Assembly (NCBI RefSeq): GCF_036203305.1
Contig: NZ_CP108131.1
Coordinates: forward strand, 186,001-250,000
Origin: Streptomyces sp. NBC_00190
GTDB taxonomy: Bacteria; Actinomycetota; Actinomycetes; Streptomycetales; Streptomycetaceae
Length of the DNA: 64,000 nucleotides
Reading direction: 5' to 3'
Below the pieces are notes generated by a model that was given only the letters and a program-made list of their open reading frames with translations, was not told the DNA's origin and did no database searches. A program made the translations under genes and the position numbers. Positions 46,940-54,997 of this stretch are shown in pieces. The stretch's first letter is position 1, and every line of letters starts with the position of its first letter.

Positions 46940-48928
46940 ATGGCGAAGACAGGACGTCCACAGGGGGCTCCTAGGGGTCGCTCGCAGGCGGCCAACGAGT
47001 TGGCCGGGCTGCTGCGGGACGTGACACGGGGCATGACGGTGAGGGAACTCGCCCAGCGCTTCGGGGGCGGCAAGACGGCCTGGAGTGAATACCGGTCAGG
47101 CGCCCAGGTGATCCCGCTGGGGCGCCTCGGCATCGTGGTCGAGGACCGCGTCCGTGAACCCCGCCGCAGGCGGGAGCTCCTGGCCCGGGTCCGGCGGCTG
47201 CACGGTCAGGCGCTCACGGCGGAGGCCGAGGCGGCGGCCACGGTGCCGCCCGGGCTTGAGGACGCGCTGCGCCGGGCGCAGGACGACCTCGCCGCATCGG
47301 GGCAACTCGTAGAGGGGCTGCTGGTGCTGATGACGATGCTCCAGGAACAAGCCAAAGTCGCCCCGCCGGACCGGCCGGAGGGCGACGGTGCGGAGCCCGC
47401 CCGTACAGACTCCGACGCTGCGGCCTCTGGGCCCTTGCAGCTCCGGCCGGACCAGGCGCTCGACCAGCTGATCGCTGCCCGGGAGGCCAGAGAATCCGTA
47501 CGGCAGGCGGTCGCCGAGGCCTGCTCCCAGGGCGATGCCGCCCGTCGGGGCCCCCGGCTCCCGGCGCTGGCGGCTCCGGACCAGCCGCCGCGGACCGACG
47601 GCCGGGGCGATGCCCTGCCCGCCGCCACGGCGGGCCGGCCCCTGTCCGTCGAACTGGCCCGGCTGCACAGCCTCGTGGAGCAGCAACGCGAGGACGCGCA
47701 CTGGCTCTGGGAACGCACGCGGGCTGGCCGGGAGCACTCCGGTACCGTCCAGGGAGTTGTCCTCGAACGACTCGACAGCCTTCCCGCGGTCGCGGCCCGG
47801 GCCCCGCTCCGCGTCCCGCCACCGCGCCCGCGGACCGGCAGGTCCCTGCTCGCGGCGCTGGCGACCTGCACCGTCCTCGCCGTCGTCGCGGCGGCGGCCC
47901 TTGCCGGGGTCCTCGTCGGACGGCAGCGCACGGTGTCCGCGAACGGTGCGACGCAGGCGCCGCGGCCCCACTCCCGCCCCGTAGCCCCGCGCGCTGCCGC
48001 GACGCCGTCCGCGTCCCCCACGCCGTCCCCGACACCGAGCGGCACCGCCTCGCCCAAACCGTCGGGCCCGCCTTCACCGGCGCCGCCTTCGCGCTCCACG
48101 GCGGGCCCCGCCCCGGGTCCCACCGCACCTCCGTCCCCGCCCGCGCAGCAGTCCCCGGGCAGTGCCTACGCTGTCTCGCCGGACCACCGCAGCGTCCTGC
48201 GGTGGACCGCCCACGACGGCGCATGGAAGGCGATCGGCCCCGCGGCCGAGCAGGTCTACGCCGGGCCCGCCGGGGTCTTCACCACCAGCCCCGGTGACGG
48301 CCGCATCTTCAAGCACGACGAGGCTTCCCACTCCTGGTCCCAGATCGGAGGCCCCGGCGAGCAGTTCGTCGTGGCGGGCGAGGACCTCTACGCGATCACC
48401 GAGCAGCGGAATGCGGTGATGCGGTGGACCCGCCTGGGAGTGGAGTGGGTCCCTATCGGCGGCCCGGCCGCCCGGCTGTACGCGGGTGGCGCCGGGCTCT
48501 TCGCGACCAACCCGGAGACGGGCGCCCTGTTCCGCTACGCCGGGTACGGCTACACCTGGCTGGAGGCGGGCGGACCCGGCGCCGATTTCGCCGTCGGCCC
48601 GGACTACGTCGCCCGGATATCCCCCGATGGCAAGGAGATCTGGCAGGCCGGCGCCAAGGGCAGCAACTGGCGCCCGATCGGCGGTCCGGCGCGGAACCTG
48701 TACGCGGGCGACGCCGGGCTCTTCGCCGTCGACGCCACCGGGCAGATCCTCAAGTACGACGGGGCGCCGGGTTCGTGGAGCCCCATCGGTACTGCGGGCG
48801 TCAGCCTCGCCGTGGGCTCCTCCGTCTACCGCGTCGACAGCCGGCTTGAGGTCTCCCGCTGGACGGGCAGCGGTACGCAATGGACATCACTGGGCCTCTC
48901 GGCCGGCTCCATCGCCGCGTCAGGCTGA
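46940..48928 (+). CDS. HTH - transmembrane - tectonin-like propeller protein
   Basis: A 662-residue protein from ATG 46940 with a purine-rich GGGGGGGGCGG tract upstream. Residues about 10-70 carry a helix-turn-helix-like segment (GLLRDVTRGMTVRELAQRFG then KTAWSEYRSGAQVIPLGRLG). Residues about 75-320 are helical and charged. A single membrane helix (LLAALATCTVLAVVAAAALA) lies near residue 320, followed by a Pro/Ser/Thr-rich stalk of about 80 residues. The outer C-terminal 260 residues contain five repeats of the type W-x-x-I-G-G-P-A-x-x-L-Y-A-G-x-A-G-L-F-A, matching tectonin/tachylectin beta-propeller blades. It looks like a one-component receptor that ties an external ligand to a cytosolic DNA- or protein-binding domain. 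Confidence 0.75.
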   Translation: MAKTGRPQGAPRGRSQAANELAGLLRDVTRGMTVRELAQRFGGGKTAWSEYRSGAQVIPLGRLGIVVEDRVREPRRRRELLARVRRLHGQALTAEAEAAATVPPGLEDALRRAQDDLAASGQLVEGLLVLMTMLQEQAKVAPPDRPEGDGAEPARTDSDAAASGPLQLRPDQALDQLIAAREARESVRQAVAEACSQGDAARRGPRLPALAAPDQPPRTDGRGDALPAATAGRPLSVELARLHSLVEQQREDAHWLWERTRAGREHSGTVQGVVLERLDSLPAVAARAPLRVPPPRPRTGRSLLAALATCTVLAVVAAAALAGVLVGRQRTVSANGATQAPRPHSRPVAPRAAATPSASPTPSPTPSGTASPKPSGPPSPAPPSRSTAGPAPGPTAPPSPPAQQSPGSAYAVSPDHRSVLRWTAHDGAWKAIGPAAEQVYAGPAGVFTTSPGDGRIFKHDEASHSWSQIGGPGEQFVVAGEDLYAITEQRNAVMRWTRLGVEWVPIGGPAARLYAGGAGLFATNPETGALFRYAGYGYTWLEAGGPGADFAVGPDYVARISPDGKEIWQAGAKGSNWRPIGGPARNLYAGDAGLFAVDATGQILKYDGAPGSWSPIGTAGVSLAVGSSVYRVDSRLEVSRWTGSGTQWTSLGLSAGSIAASG

Positions 48929-49140
48929 GCGCGTTGTCCGGCGGACAACCCCGTTGTCCGCCGACCGCACCGCATGCGAACTGCGCGAACGCCATCAGGC
49001 CCTGGCGGCCAAACCGCGCCCGGCGTGAGTCTTCGTAGCGAGAGCGGTGCCGACAGGGCCCCGCCTCCCGAGTCGGCCCGATCCGTACGGAAGCACCGCA
49101 TGGACCGGACCGGCTCGCCCCGACGACGATGGGAGACTTC

Positions 49141-49737
49141 GTGTCCTCGTTTCGCACACGCCTGACGGCGGTGGGTATGGCGCTCCTCGGCGCAATGGCC
49201 CTCGCTGGCCCGGCAGACGCGAGCATCCGCTCCGCCGCCCCTGCTTCCGCCACGAGCGGCCGCGAACACGCCGACTTCTCGGCACAGGCCCGGGCCGCGG
49301 GTCTGGACGACGGCCGGGCGGCGGAACTCCAGCGCCAGATCGACACCGAACTGGCCACCACCGGCGGTCGGCAGGTGGCCGCGAACAAGATCGACCTCGA
49401 CGGGAAGGGCGTCCTGATCCTGCCCCTCCCTGGCGAGAAGCGCGCCCGGGACTTGAACGCCCAGGGTGCCACGGGGGCGTTCGCCGATCCCTGCGCGCGG
49501 GGCTGGGTCTGCCTGTACCCCCAGCCCGACTACTTAGGCAAGATGTGGGGGCTGTACGACTGCTATAAGGTCGCCACTGGGTACACCGGCACCGGCTCCT
49601 GGTACAACAACCAACCCTCCAACTATCACGTGAAGTTCTACGGCCACGACGGCAACCTCGGCTGGACCTCCCCCGGCGGCCCCGTCGGTGATCCGAACGC
49701 GTCCTGGGACTGGGTCGGCTACGTGAAGCCCTGCTGA
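49141..49737 (+). CDS. Secreted peptidase-inhibitor I36 / crystallin-like protein
   Basis: A 198-residue exported protein. GTG 49141 is preferred because GGGAG lies five bases ahead; ATG 49129 has no site. Residues about 4-30 form a signal peptide (LTAVGMALLGAMALAGPADA). The C-terminal domain, from FADPCARGWVCLYPQPDYLG to DYVGYVKPC-like end (DWVGYVKPC), has four cysteines and the CLYxxPxYxG motif of the I36 (Streptomyces metalloproteinase inhibitor) and beta/gamma-crystallin fold. It probably acts outside the cell as an inhibitor or structural protein. It lies 212 bases after the propeller receptor. Confidence 0.75.
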   Translation: MSSFRTRLTAVGMALLGAMALAGPADASIRSAAPASATSGREHADFSAQARAAGLDDGRAAELQRQIDTELATTGGRQVAANKIDLDGKGVLILPLPGEKRARDLNAQGATGAFADPCARGWVCLYPQPDYLGKMWGLYDCYKVATGYTGTGSWYNNQPSNYHVKFYGHDGNLGWTSPGGPVGDPNASWDWVGYVKPC

Positions 49738-49854
49738 CGGCGAGTGCACGTATCAACGGACGCGCCTGAGGCGTAGAGGGCTCTCCGGCTCGGTGGGGAC
49801 CACCCGATCCCTCCCCACCAAGACCGGAGGGCCCGTCTCCGGCCCCGTGCCTGG

Positions 49855-49945
49855 GCCGGAACGCGACCGGCGACGATCAGCTGTTCGCACTCGCCGCCGA
49901 CCACAGCGCCGTCTATCGCTGGAGCGGGCAAGGGGTCCGAGCGGC
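49855..49945 (+). pseudogene. Single tectonin-repeat remnant
   Basis: One frame gives GDDQLFALAADHSAVYRWSGQ, which matches one blade of a tectonin/tachylectin propeller such as that at 48.2-48.9 kb. No start, neighbouring blades or stop are associated, so this is a fragment of a lost second propeller gene. Confidence 0.55.
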
Positions 49946-49961
49946 CATACGGGCTCTGTAA

Positions 49962-50125
49962 GAAGGAAGGCTGAGGCGAAGGGCGAGCAGGCCAAGGGCA
50001 AGCTCAAGGAGACCGCTGGCCGCCTGACGGGCAATGAGCGGATGACCGCCGAGGGCCGCGCGGAGCAGGCCATGGGCGATGCGCTTGAGGCCACGGAGAA
50101 GATCCGGGTCGTCTTCATGCACTGA
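49962..50125 (+). pseudogene. CsbD-like gene lacking its own start
   Basis: KAEAKGEQAKGKLKETAGRL and TGNERMTAEGRAEQAMGDAL then EATEKIRVVFMH form a nearly complete CsbD protein. The family start (ATG plus three to six residues) is missing; the sequence ahead is the tectonin remnant, and the only in-frame ATG lies at 49793 within unrelated sequence. It could be read as a fusion but is more likely a pseudogene joined by a deletion. Confidence 0.6.
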
Positions 50126-50139
50126 CCTTCACGCCACGG

Positions 50140-50166
50140 GGCCGGGACCGCGGAGCGGCCCCGGCC
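50140..50166. terminator. Convergent terminator, 12-bp stem
   Basis: GGCCGGGACCGC at 50140-50151 and GCGGCCCCGGCC at 50155-50166 form a stem with one mismatch and a GGA loop between the rightward CsbD-like gene and the leftward DUF2267 gene. Confidence 0.7.
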
Positions 50167-50193
50167 ACGCATGTCGGCGTGCAGCCGGTTCGG

Positions 50194-50640
50194 TCAGGCG
50201 GCGGGCTGAGGTTGGCGCAGTTCTGCCTGGCCGAAGAGGAGGGCGTATCCGCCCGGAAGCTGGCGCAGGATCTTGGCGACGAGGTCGGGGCCTGCCAGGC
50301 GCATGACGGCGGCGAGTACGGCGCCCGTGTCCCAGCGGGCGGTGGCCGGGGTGGCGCCGGTGCGGGCGGCCAGGTCTTTGACGAAGCCCCAGCCGGTGAG
50401 GTGTTCGATGGAAGGGATCTGGGCGGTCAGGGTGAGGGCGGCTTCGACGGGCAGGCGCTGGGCGAGGTCGACGCGTTCGTCGCCGGTGAGCTGGCGGCCG
50501 AAGGCGGCCAGGACGTGGTGGACGGCTTCGGCGGCGCGTTCGCGGGTGGGGTAGGCGCCCTCGTAGCGCACGCGTTCCAGCATCTGGTCGAACGTCATGA
50601 CGGGCTGGGACGGGTTCGCTCGACGAGGCTGGTCGTACAT
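50194..50640 (-). CDS. DUF2267 family protein
   Basis: A 148-residue soluble helical protein. MTFDQMLERVRYEGAYPTRE, AAEAVHHVLAAFGRQLTGDE and RVDLAQRLPVEAALTLTAQI match the repeat core of DUF2267. A conserved Trp-Gly-Phe segment (HLTGWGFVKDLAARTG) follows. The start may be ATG 50640 or ATG 50598. The function of DUF2267 is not established; genes of this family often lie near small heat-shock genes in Streptomyces. Confidence 0.82.
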   Translation of the reverse strand: MYDQPRRANPSQPVMTFDQMLERVRYEGAYPTRERAAEAVHHVLAAFGRQLTGDERVDLAQRLPVEAALTLTAQIPSIEHLTGWGFVKDLAARTGATPATARWDTGAVLAAVMRLAGPDLVAKILRQLPGGYALLFGQAELRQPQPAA

Positions 50641-50691
50641 GGATGTGGTTGCCTTTCTCTGCGGAGGGAACCGGCCTGCGGCCGGTGGTGG

Positions 50692-51087
50692 TCAGGTGGG
50701 TTGGGGGTGGCCGAAGAGGAGGTCGCAGCCGGGCGGGAGCTGGAGCATGACGTCGCGGGTGAGGACGTCTCCCGCGGCGGCGGCCGCGGTGGACAGGACC
50801 GCGCCGATGTCCCACAGGGCCGTCTTCTCGGTAGAGCCCTCGATCCAGGCCGCGGTCGCACGAACGAACCGGTCCGGCGAGAGCGGCTCTGCGGCCTGCA
50901 GCGGGTTCAGGAGGATCAGGGCGTAGCTTTCGGGGAGCCGGGCGGCGAGCTCGGCCCGCACGCTGCCGACCAGGTGCGCGCCCAAAAGGGCCAGGACGAC
51001 GCGGGCAGCGCGGTCGGCCTCTTCGGCCGTTTCGTACTCGCCGCGTTCCTGGACATGGGCCAGGAACGATTCCCTGCGCATCGACAT
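50692..51087 (-). CDS. DUF2267 family protein (second copy)
   Basis: A 131-residue paralogue of the next gene. MSMRRESFLAHVQERGEYET, AEEADRAARVVLALLGAHLV and VRAELAARLPESYALILLNP are the matching blocks. GGAGG lies eight bases ahead of ATG 51087; two earlier in-frame ATGs are too close to it. It lies 51 bases upstream of the other DUF2267 gene, so both are probably co-transcribed after a tandem duplication. Confidence 0.82.
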   Translation of the reverse strand: MSMRRESFLAHVQERGEYETAEEADRAARVVLALLGAHLVGSVRAELAARLPESYALILLNPLQAAEPLSPDRFVRATAAWIEGSTEKTALWDIGAVLSTAAAAAGDVLTRDVMLQLPPGCDLLFGHPQPT

Positions 51088-51199
51088 CAACATCACCTCC
51101 GGGAAGGGGTGAAGAAGGTCAAAGAGGGGTGGCGGAGGGCGGGTGCCGGAGGGGGATCGGCTCATCCCCGCCCTCCGCGGCCGGCTGGTGCGGGAGGCT

Positions 51200-51284
51200 T
51201 CAGCCGGAGATCTGCTTGCGGCCCGTTTCGCCGCCGATGCTGATCTTGCGGGGCTTGGCGCGCTCGGCGATCGGGATCCGCCGA
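51200..51284 (-). pseudogene. C-terminal remnant of an Hsp18/Hsp20 small heat-shock protein
   Basis: The minus strand reads RIPIAERAKPRKISIGGETG then RKQISG and TGA (51200-51202). This is the C-terminal end of the Streptomyces Hsp18 family, with the RIPIAERAKPR anchor. The preceding alpha-crystallin domain is absent, and the reading upstream is unrelated from about 51285. Only about 28 of 140-150 residues survive. Confidence 0.75.
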
Positions 51285-51692
51285 CCTCGCAGGCTCCCTC
51301 GGGGTAGCCAGCCGGCAGGCCGCCGAACGCCGCTACCTGCGGCTGCGCCCGGCATAGCCGGGAGCACCGGCGAGGAACGCGTCCAGGCCACCCGCGACAC
51401 CCGCGCCGCCGACCGCACCGTGACCGCCTGGGCCCGCGAGAACGCCGCCGACCTCCGACGGCTCGCCGGACAGATCACCGCCATCACCGACCTCCCCGCC
51501 AGCGCCTCGGCAGCCGTCGGCGACCTGAACCTGGCCCTCGCCGACAACGACGCCGCCCTCCTCGTGCGCCCCCTGACCGCCACGCGGGCCCGTCTGCGGC
51601 CCCAGGACGCCGGCCTGGCCGCCCGCATCGACGCCCTGACCCGGCACACCGAACAGCTCCGCCAGGACACCCACGACCAGCGAAGCCTGTGA
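51285..51692 (+). pseudogene. Truncated HTH-type gene normally next to hsp18
   Basis: One frame gives SLGVASRQAAERRYLRLRP and stops at TAG 51354-51356; the next frame continues STGEERVQATRDTRAADRTV and AWARENAADLRRLAGQITAI, then LADNDAALLVRPLTATRARL. The N-terminal HTH region is missing and a frameshift splits the rest. I recall a regulator of this type beside hsp18 genes in Streptomyces. It is joined head-to-head with the hsp18 remnant at about 51285, so one deletion removed both 5' ends and their promoters. Confidence 0.65.
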
Positions 51693-51815
51693 ACCGCATC
51701 CGTCACGCGCCGTCGCATTCCTCGTCCCGCGAGCCGACCAACACATCACCGGACAGGAGACGGATCCCGAGCTCAGGCGTCCGTCCCTACTCAAAGAAGC
51801 ATGGTCCCGAGTCGA

Positions 51816-52688
51816 TCAATTCGCGGCTCCGCAAGGCCCCCGCAACCGCGGCCACTGCTGCGTGCCGACGGTGGACAGGAGGTCGAGCTGGGCAGCCGTT
51901 CGGGTTCCCGCCGGGGCGGTGAGGACGGCGATGCGCAGGTCGTTGCCGGGGATGGTGAGGGTGTCGCAGTCGACGGTGACGGGCCCGAGGTCGGGGTGGT
52001 GGACGGTCTTGCTGTCAGTGGTGTGGAAGCCGACGGTGTGGGAGTCCCACACCTCGTCGAAGCGGTTGCTGGCGCGGCGAAGGTCGGTGATCAGTGATCT
52101 GAGCGGCTTGTCCTTGGGGTAGCGGGCGGTGGAGGAGCGCAGGTCGGAGACGACCGCGGTCTCGAAGCGCATCTGCTGGTCGGGAGTGTGGGTGGTGCGG
52201 GTGGGCCGGTCGGTGAAGTGCCGCCAGGCGATGTTGGCCTCACGGCCGCGCCATGGGGAGGGGTCGCCGACGAGGGCGGCCCACAGCGGGTTCCAGGAGA
52301 TGAGGTTCCAGGCGGCGTCGTGGACGCTGAGCGGGGTGGCGCGCAGCTGGTCGAGGAGGCGCTGGACGCTGGGCGGGATGTGGGCGGAGATCTGGCCGGT
52401 GGTGGTCGGAGCCTGGCCGGCGAGCAGATAGAGGTGGTCGCGTTCGGTGCCGGTCAGGCGCAAGGCGCGGGCGAGGGCGGCCAGCACCTGGGGGGAGGGT
52501 GAGGTGGCGCGGCCTCGTTCGAGGCGGGTCACGTAGTCGACGGAGAGGCCGGCGAGCTGGGCGAGTTCTTCGCGCCGCAGCCCAGGTGCGCGGCGGACAC
52601 CGCCGAGTGGGAGGCCGAGGTCCTGGGGGCTGGTGCGGTCGCGCCAGTGGCGCAGGGCCTGGCCTAGGGCTGCGGGGTCGTCGTTCAC
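51816..52688 (-). CDS. XRE-family regulator with MmyB-like C-terminal domain
   Basis: A 290-residue protein from GTG 52688. Residues about 30-85 form the HTH (RRAPGLRREELAQLAGLSVD and YVTRLERGRATSPSPQVLAA). Residues about 105-275 are an MmyB-like ligand-binding domain of PAS type (LRATPLSVHDAAWNLISWNP, WRHFTDRPTRT, DSHTVGFHTTDSKTVHHPDL). Proteins of this layout in Streptomyces usually repress a divergent short-chain dehydrogenase, exactly the arrangement here (104 bases between starts). Confidence 0.88.
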   Translation of the reverse strand: MNDDPAALGQALRHWRDRTSPQDLGLPLGGVRRAPGLRREELAQLAGLSVDYVTRLERGRATSPSPQVLAALARALRLTGTERDHLYLLAGQAPTTTGQISAHIPPSVQRLLDQLRATPLSVHDAAWNLISWNPLWAALVGDPSPWRGREANIAWRHFTDRPTRTTHTPDQQMRFETAVVSDLRSSTARYPKDKPLRSLITDLRRASNRFDEVWDSHTVGFHTTDSKTVHHPDLGPVTVDCDTLTIPGNDLRIAVLTAPAGTRTAAQLDLLSTVGTQQWPRLRGPCGAAN

Positions 52689-52791
52689 GCATCCATTGTC
52701 CGCCGGGTGGGCGGGAACAGCCTGGTACTGGCCGACCCCCCGCTGAGGAGGGCTCTCCCTGGGTGCTTCCGTGGCGTGCAGGCTGAGTGCC

Positions 52792-53502
52792 ATGACAACA
52801 GTCACTGTGATCACCGGGGCCAACAAGGGCCTCGGGTACGAAACGGCCCGCCGTCTGATCGAGCAGGGTCACACCGTCTATGCCGGCGCCCGTGACGCCC
52901 ACCGCTGCGAGCAGGCCGCCAAGGCCCTCGGAGCCCGGCCGCTGCTGATCGACATCACCGACGACGCGTCCGTGGCCGCTGCCGCTGCCCTGGTCCGGGC
53001 CGAGGCCGGGCGGGTGGACCTGCTGGTCAACAACGCGGGCATCGCCGGACCGCCCGCGCCCGTCGGCGAGCTGACCGCGGCCGACCTGCAGCGGGTGTTC
53101 GACACCAACGTCTTCGGCGCGGTGCGCACCACGCGCGCGTTCCTGCCCCTGTTGCAGGAGGCTGCCCGGCCCGCGATCGTGAACGTCTCCAGCAGCCTGG
53201 GCTCACTGGCGGTCAATGCCGACCCGGCCGCCCACACCGGCATCCTCAACGCGTGGGCGCCACTGCTGGCCTACAACTCCTCCAAGGCCGCGCTGAACAT
53301 GCTGACGGTCGTCTACGCGCAGGCGTTCCCGCAGATCAGCGTCACCTCCGTCGACCCCGGCTTCACCGCGACCGACCTCAACGGCCACCAGGGCACCCAG
53401 AGCGTAGAGGAAGGCGCCGCCGTGATCGTCACGGCCGCCACAGCCGGCTCTGGCGCGCCGAGCCCCGCCTTCACCGGCGCCAGCGGCCCCGTGCCCTGGT
53501 GA
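52792..53502 (+). CDS. Short-chain dehydrogenase/reductase
   Basis: A 236-residue classical SDR. TVITGANKGLGYETARRLIE binds NAD(P) (TGxxxGxG), LLVNNAGIAGP is the NNAG motif, IVNVSSSLGSLA supplies the catalytic Ser, and LLAYNSSKAALNMLTVVYAQ gives Tyr-x-x-x-Lys (as YNSSK). VDPGFTATDLNGHQG is the usual segment after the active site. Divergent from the XRE-MmyB regulator, which probably controls it. The substrate is not known. Confidence 0.9.
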   Translation: MTTVTVITGANKGLGYETARRLIEQGHTVYAGARDAHRCEQAAKALGARPLLIDITDDASVAAAAALVRAEAGRVDLLVNNAGIAGPPAPVGELTAADLQRVFDTNVFGAVRTTRAFLPLLQEAARPAIVNVSSSLGSLAVNADPAAHTGILNAWAPLLAYNSSKAALNMLTVVYAQAFPQISVTSVDPGFTATDLNGHQGTQSVEEGAAVIVTAATAGSGAPSPAFTGASGPVPW

Positions 53503-53559
53503 CCCGTCCGGCTTCCTGCCCCCGGCCGCCCCGCGGACGTGCGGCACCACCCAGAAATC

Positions 53560-53838
53560 ATGATCACGAACAGCGTTCACCAGAAGTCCCCCCACACCGC
53601 CGGGCGTTCAACACCGCATCCGGGGAGAGCGACCCGGGCCACCGTGGCCGAGCCGCTCTCCCCGGAAGCGACGTTCGTCATCCCGCTTGGCATCGCGGGC
53701 ACCCCGGAGCCGTGGCACGTCCGTATCGTCCTCGCTGACGGACACGTCGTGAAGGTGTGGGAGGTCGCCGACCGCGCCGCGTACGCCAACCTCGGCTTTG
53801 CCGGCTCTGAGGCCGAGGTGGCAGCTCTGGGCCGCTGA
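53560..53838 (+). CDS. Hypothetical protein, 92 residues
   Basis: From ATG 53560. The first 35 residues are Ser/Thr/Pro/His-rich and the rest looks like a small beta-rich domain (TFVIPLGIAGTPEPWHVRIV, LADGHVVKVWEVADRAAYAN). No family is recognised. It may also be the tail of a larger, truncated gene, since no ribosome site is clear. Confidence 0.35.
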   Translation: MITNSVHQKSPHTAGRSTPHPGRATRATVAEPLSPEATFVIPLGIAGTPEPWHVRIVLADGHVVKVWEVADRAAYANLGFAGSEAEVAALGR

Positions 53839-53944
53839 CCCGAGGCGGCACACCGGAACTCCCCCTGCCCGCGTCCATTCCCTGCGGCCCAGGGCGCTGC
53901 CCTGGGTCGGCCGCAGGCGCTCTGCGGTCGGCCGGTCGGTCGGT

Positions 53945-54136
53945 CGCCGAATGCTTCGGCCAATGGCGTCGAGGTCGGCTGACCGGCCTGCTCGGCGACC
54001 TGGGCTGGCAGCCCGCATGGATCGAGGACCTCGGCGGCAGCACCACAGCCCGCGCCACCGAGGCCATGACCTTCTGGTTCCCCACATCCTGCGGCGACAC
54101 GGCTTCAAGCCCTTCGCCGTCTCCCTCGCCCGCTGA
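53945..54136 (+). pseudogene. C-terminal remnant of an F420/NADP oxidoreductase-like protein
   Basis: One frame gives GLLGDLGWQPAWIEDLGGST and TARATEAM, then another continues PHILRRHGFKPFAVSLAR to TGA 54134-54136. These match the C-terminal region (LGW-P-DLGG-x-x-AR-E and GFKPFAVS-AR) of NADPH-dependent F420 reductase-like proteins of about 210 residues. The N-terminal NADP-binding domain is absent and a frameshift is needed. Confidence 0.6.
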
Positions 54137-54305
54137 CCCGTCAAGACCGGGTTCAGACCAAACCAGTAGCGGGCTCGTGCGAGGCGGCTGGGCGCTGGCA
54201 AGGGCAACGCCCGCTGAGCTTCAAGTGACGCCTGAACTCAGTTTCTGGCTCAGGTTTGTGGTGCGTGGCTGCGAGTTACCGGCCAGAGCTCCTATTCGGA
54301 TGAGT

Positions 54306-54566
54306 TCACAGCGAACCGAGGAACCTGCTGAAAGCTGCGGCGAAGTCCGCTGGGACCGTCTCGTGGACGGTGTGCCCGGCCGAGAGTTCAACAAGCCAGG
54401 TATGGGGGCGTCGTGCCGCCATGTCCTGCGCGTGCTCGGCGCTGAGCACCGTGCTGCGGCTGCCGCGGAGGAGCAAGGCTGGGCAGTCGCTGGCGAGCCA
54501 GTCGTTCCAGTGTTCCCCGTTGAGGTGCCGCCCTGCGCCCTTTCCGCGGCCCGTCAGTAACGCCAA
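54306..54566 (-). pseudogene. C-terminal fragment of an alpha/beta hydrolase
   Basis: The minus-strand reading has WLASDCPALLLRGSRSTVLS (strand with the acid turn), ARRPHTWLVELSAGHTVHETV (the catalytic-His region GHTVH) and FAAAFSRFLGSL as the C-terminal helix of an alpha/beta hydrolase. The nucleophile elbow and the first two-thirds of the fold are missing, and there is no ribosome site for an independent start. Confidence 0.6.
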
Positions 54567-54997
54567 CCACCCCGATACACCGTTCGATTGCCCGACGGAC
54601 AGCCCCGCGGCTGGACTTCACGCACCCCCGCATCGTCGCAGCACCGCCTGCATGGCGGGGACGCTGCTGCTTGCCCACCGAAGGGGATCACCGGCCTCGT
54701 CGGCCGTGCGGGATCAGGCGATGTCTGCGTACCAGATCCGGCTCGGCGGGCGCCCGTCGTCGGAGCCGAAGCGCTTGGGCATCCCCGGCCTCCGAATGCG
54801 TCGAGGTGAGTCTGTGGGACAGCAACCTCACCCCCGCCCGCGATCCTGCCGCCCGACCCCTGCGGAATCGGGCGGCACCGCCTGGAGATCATCATCGCTC
54901 GCCGTGCCAAGACTTCCATATCTACCAGGAGACCGTTGGCAGGCGGATATCCGCGAGCGCTTTACTTTTCGACGGCGTTACCCGCTCCGCGCCGTGG
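54567..54997. other. No confident gene
   Basis: Several open frames on both strands have no motif or start site that I can support. The stretch is probably decayed sequence between the hydrolase remnant and the decarboxylase stop. Confidence 0.5.
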
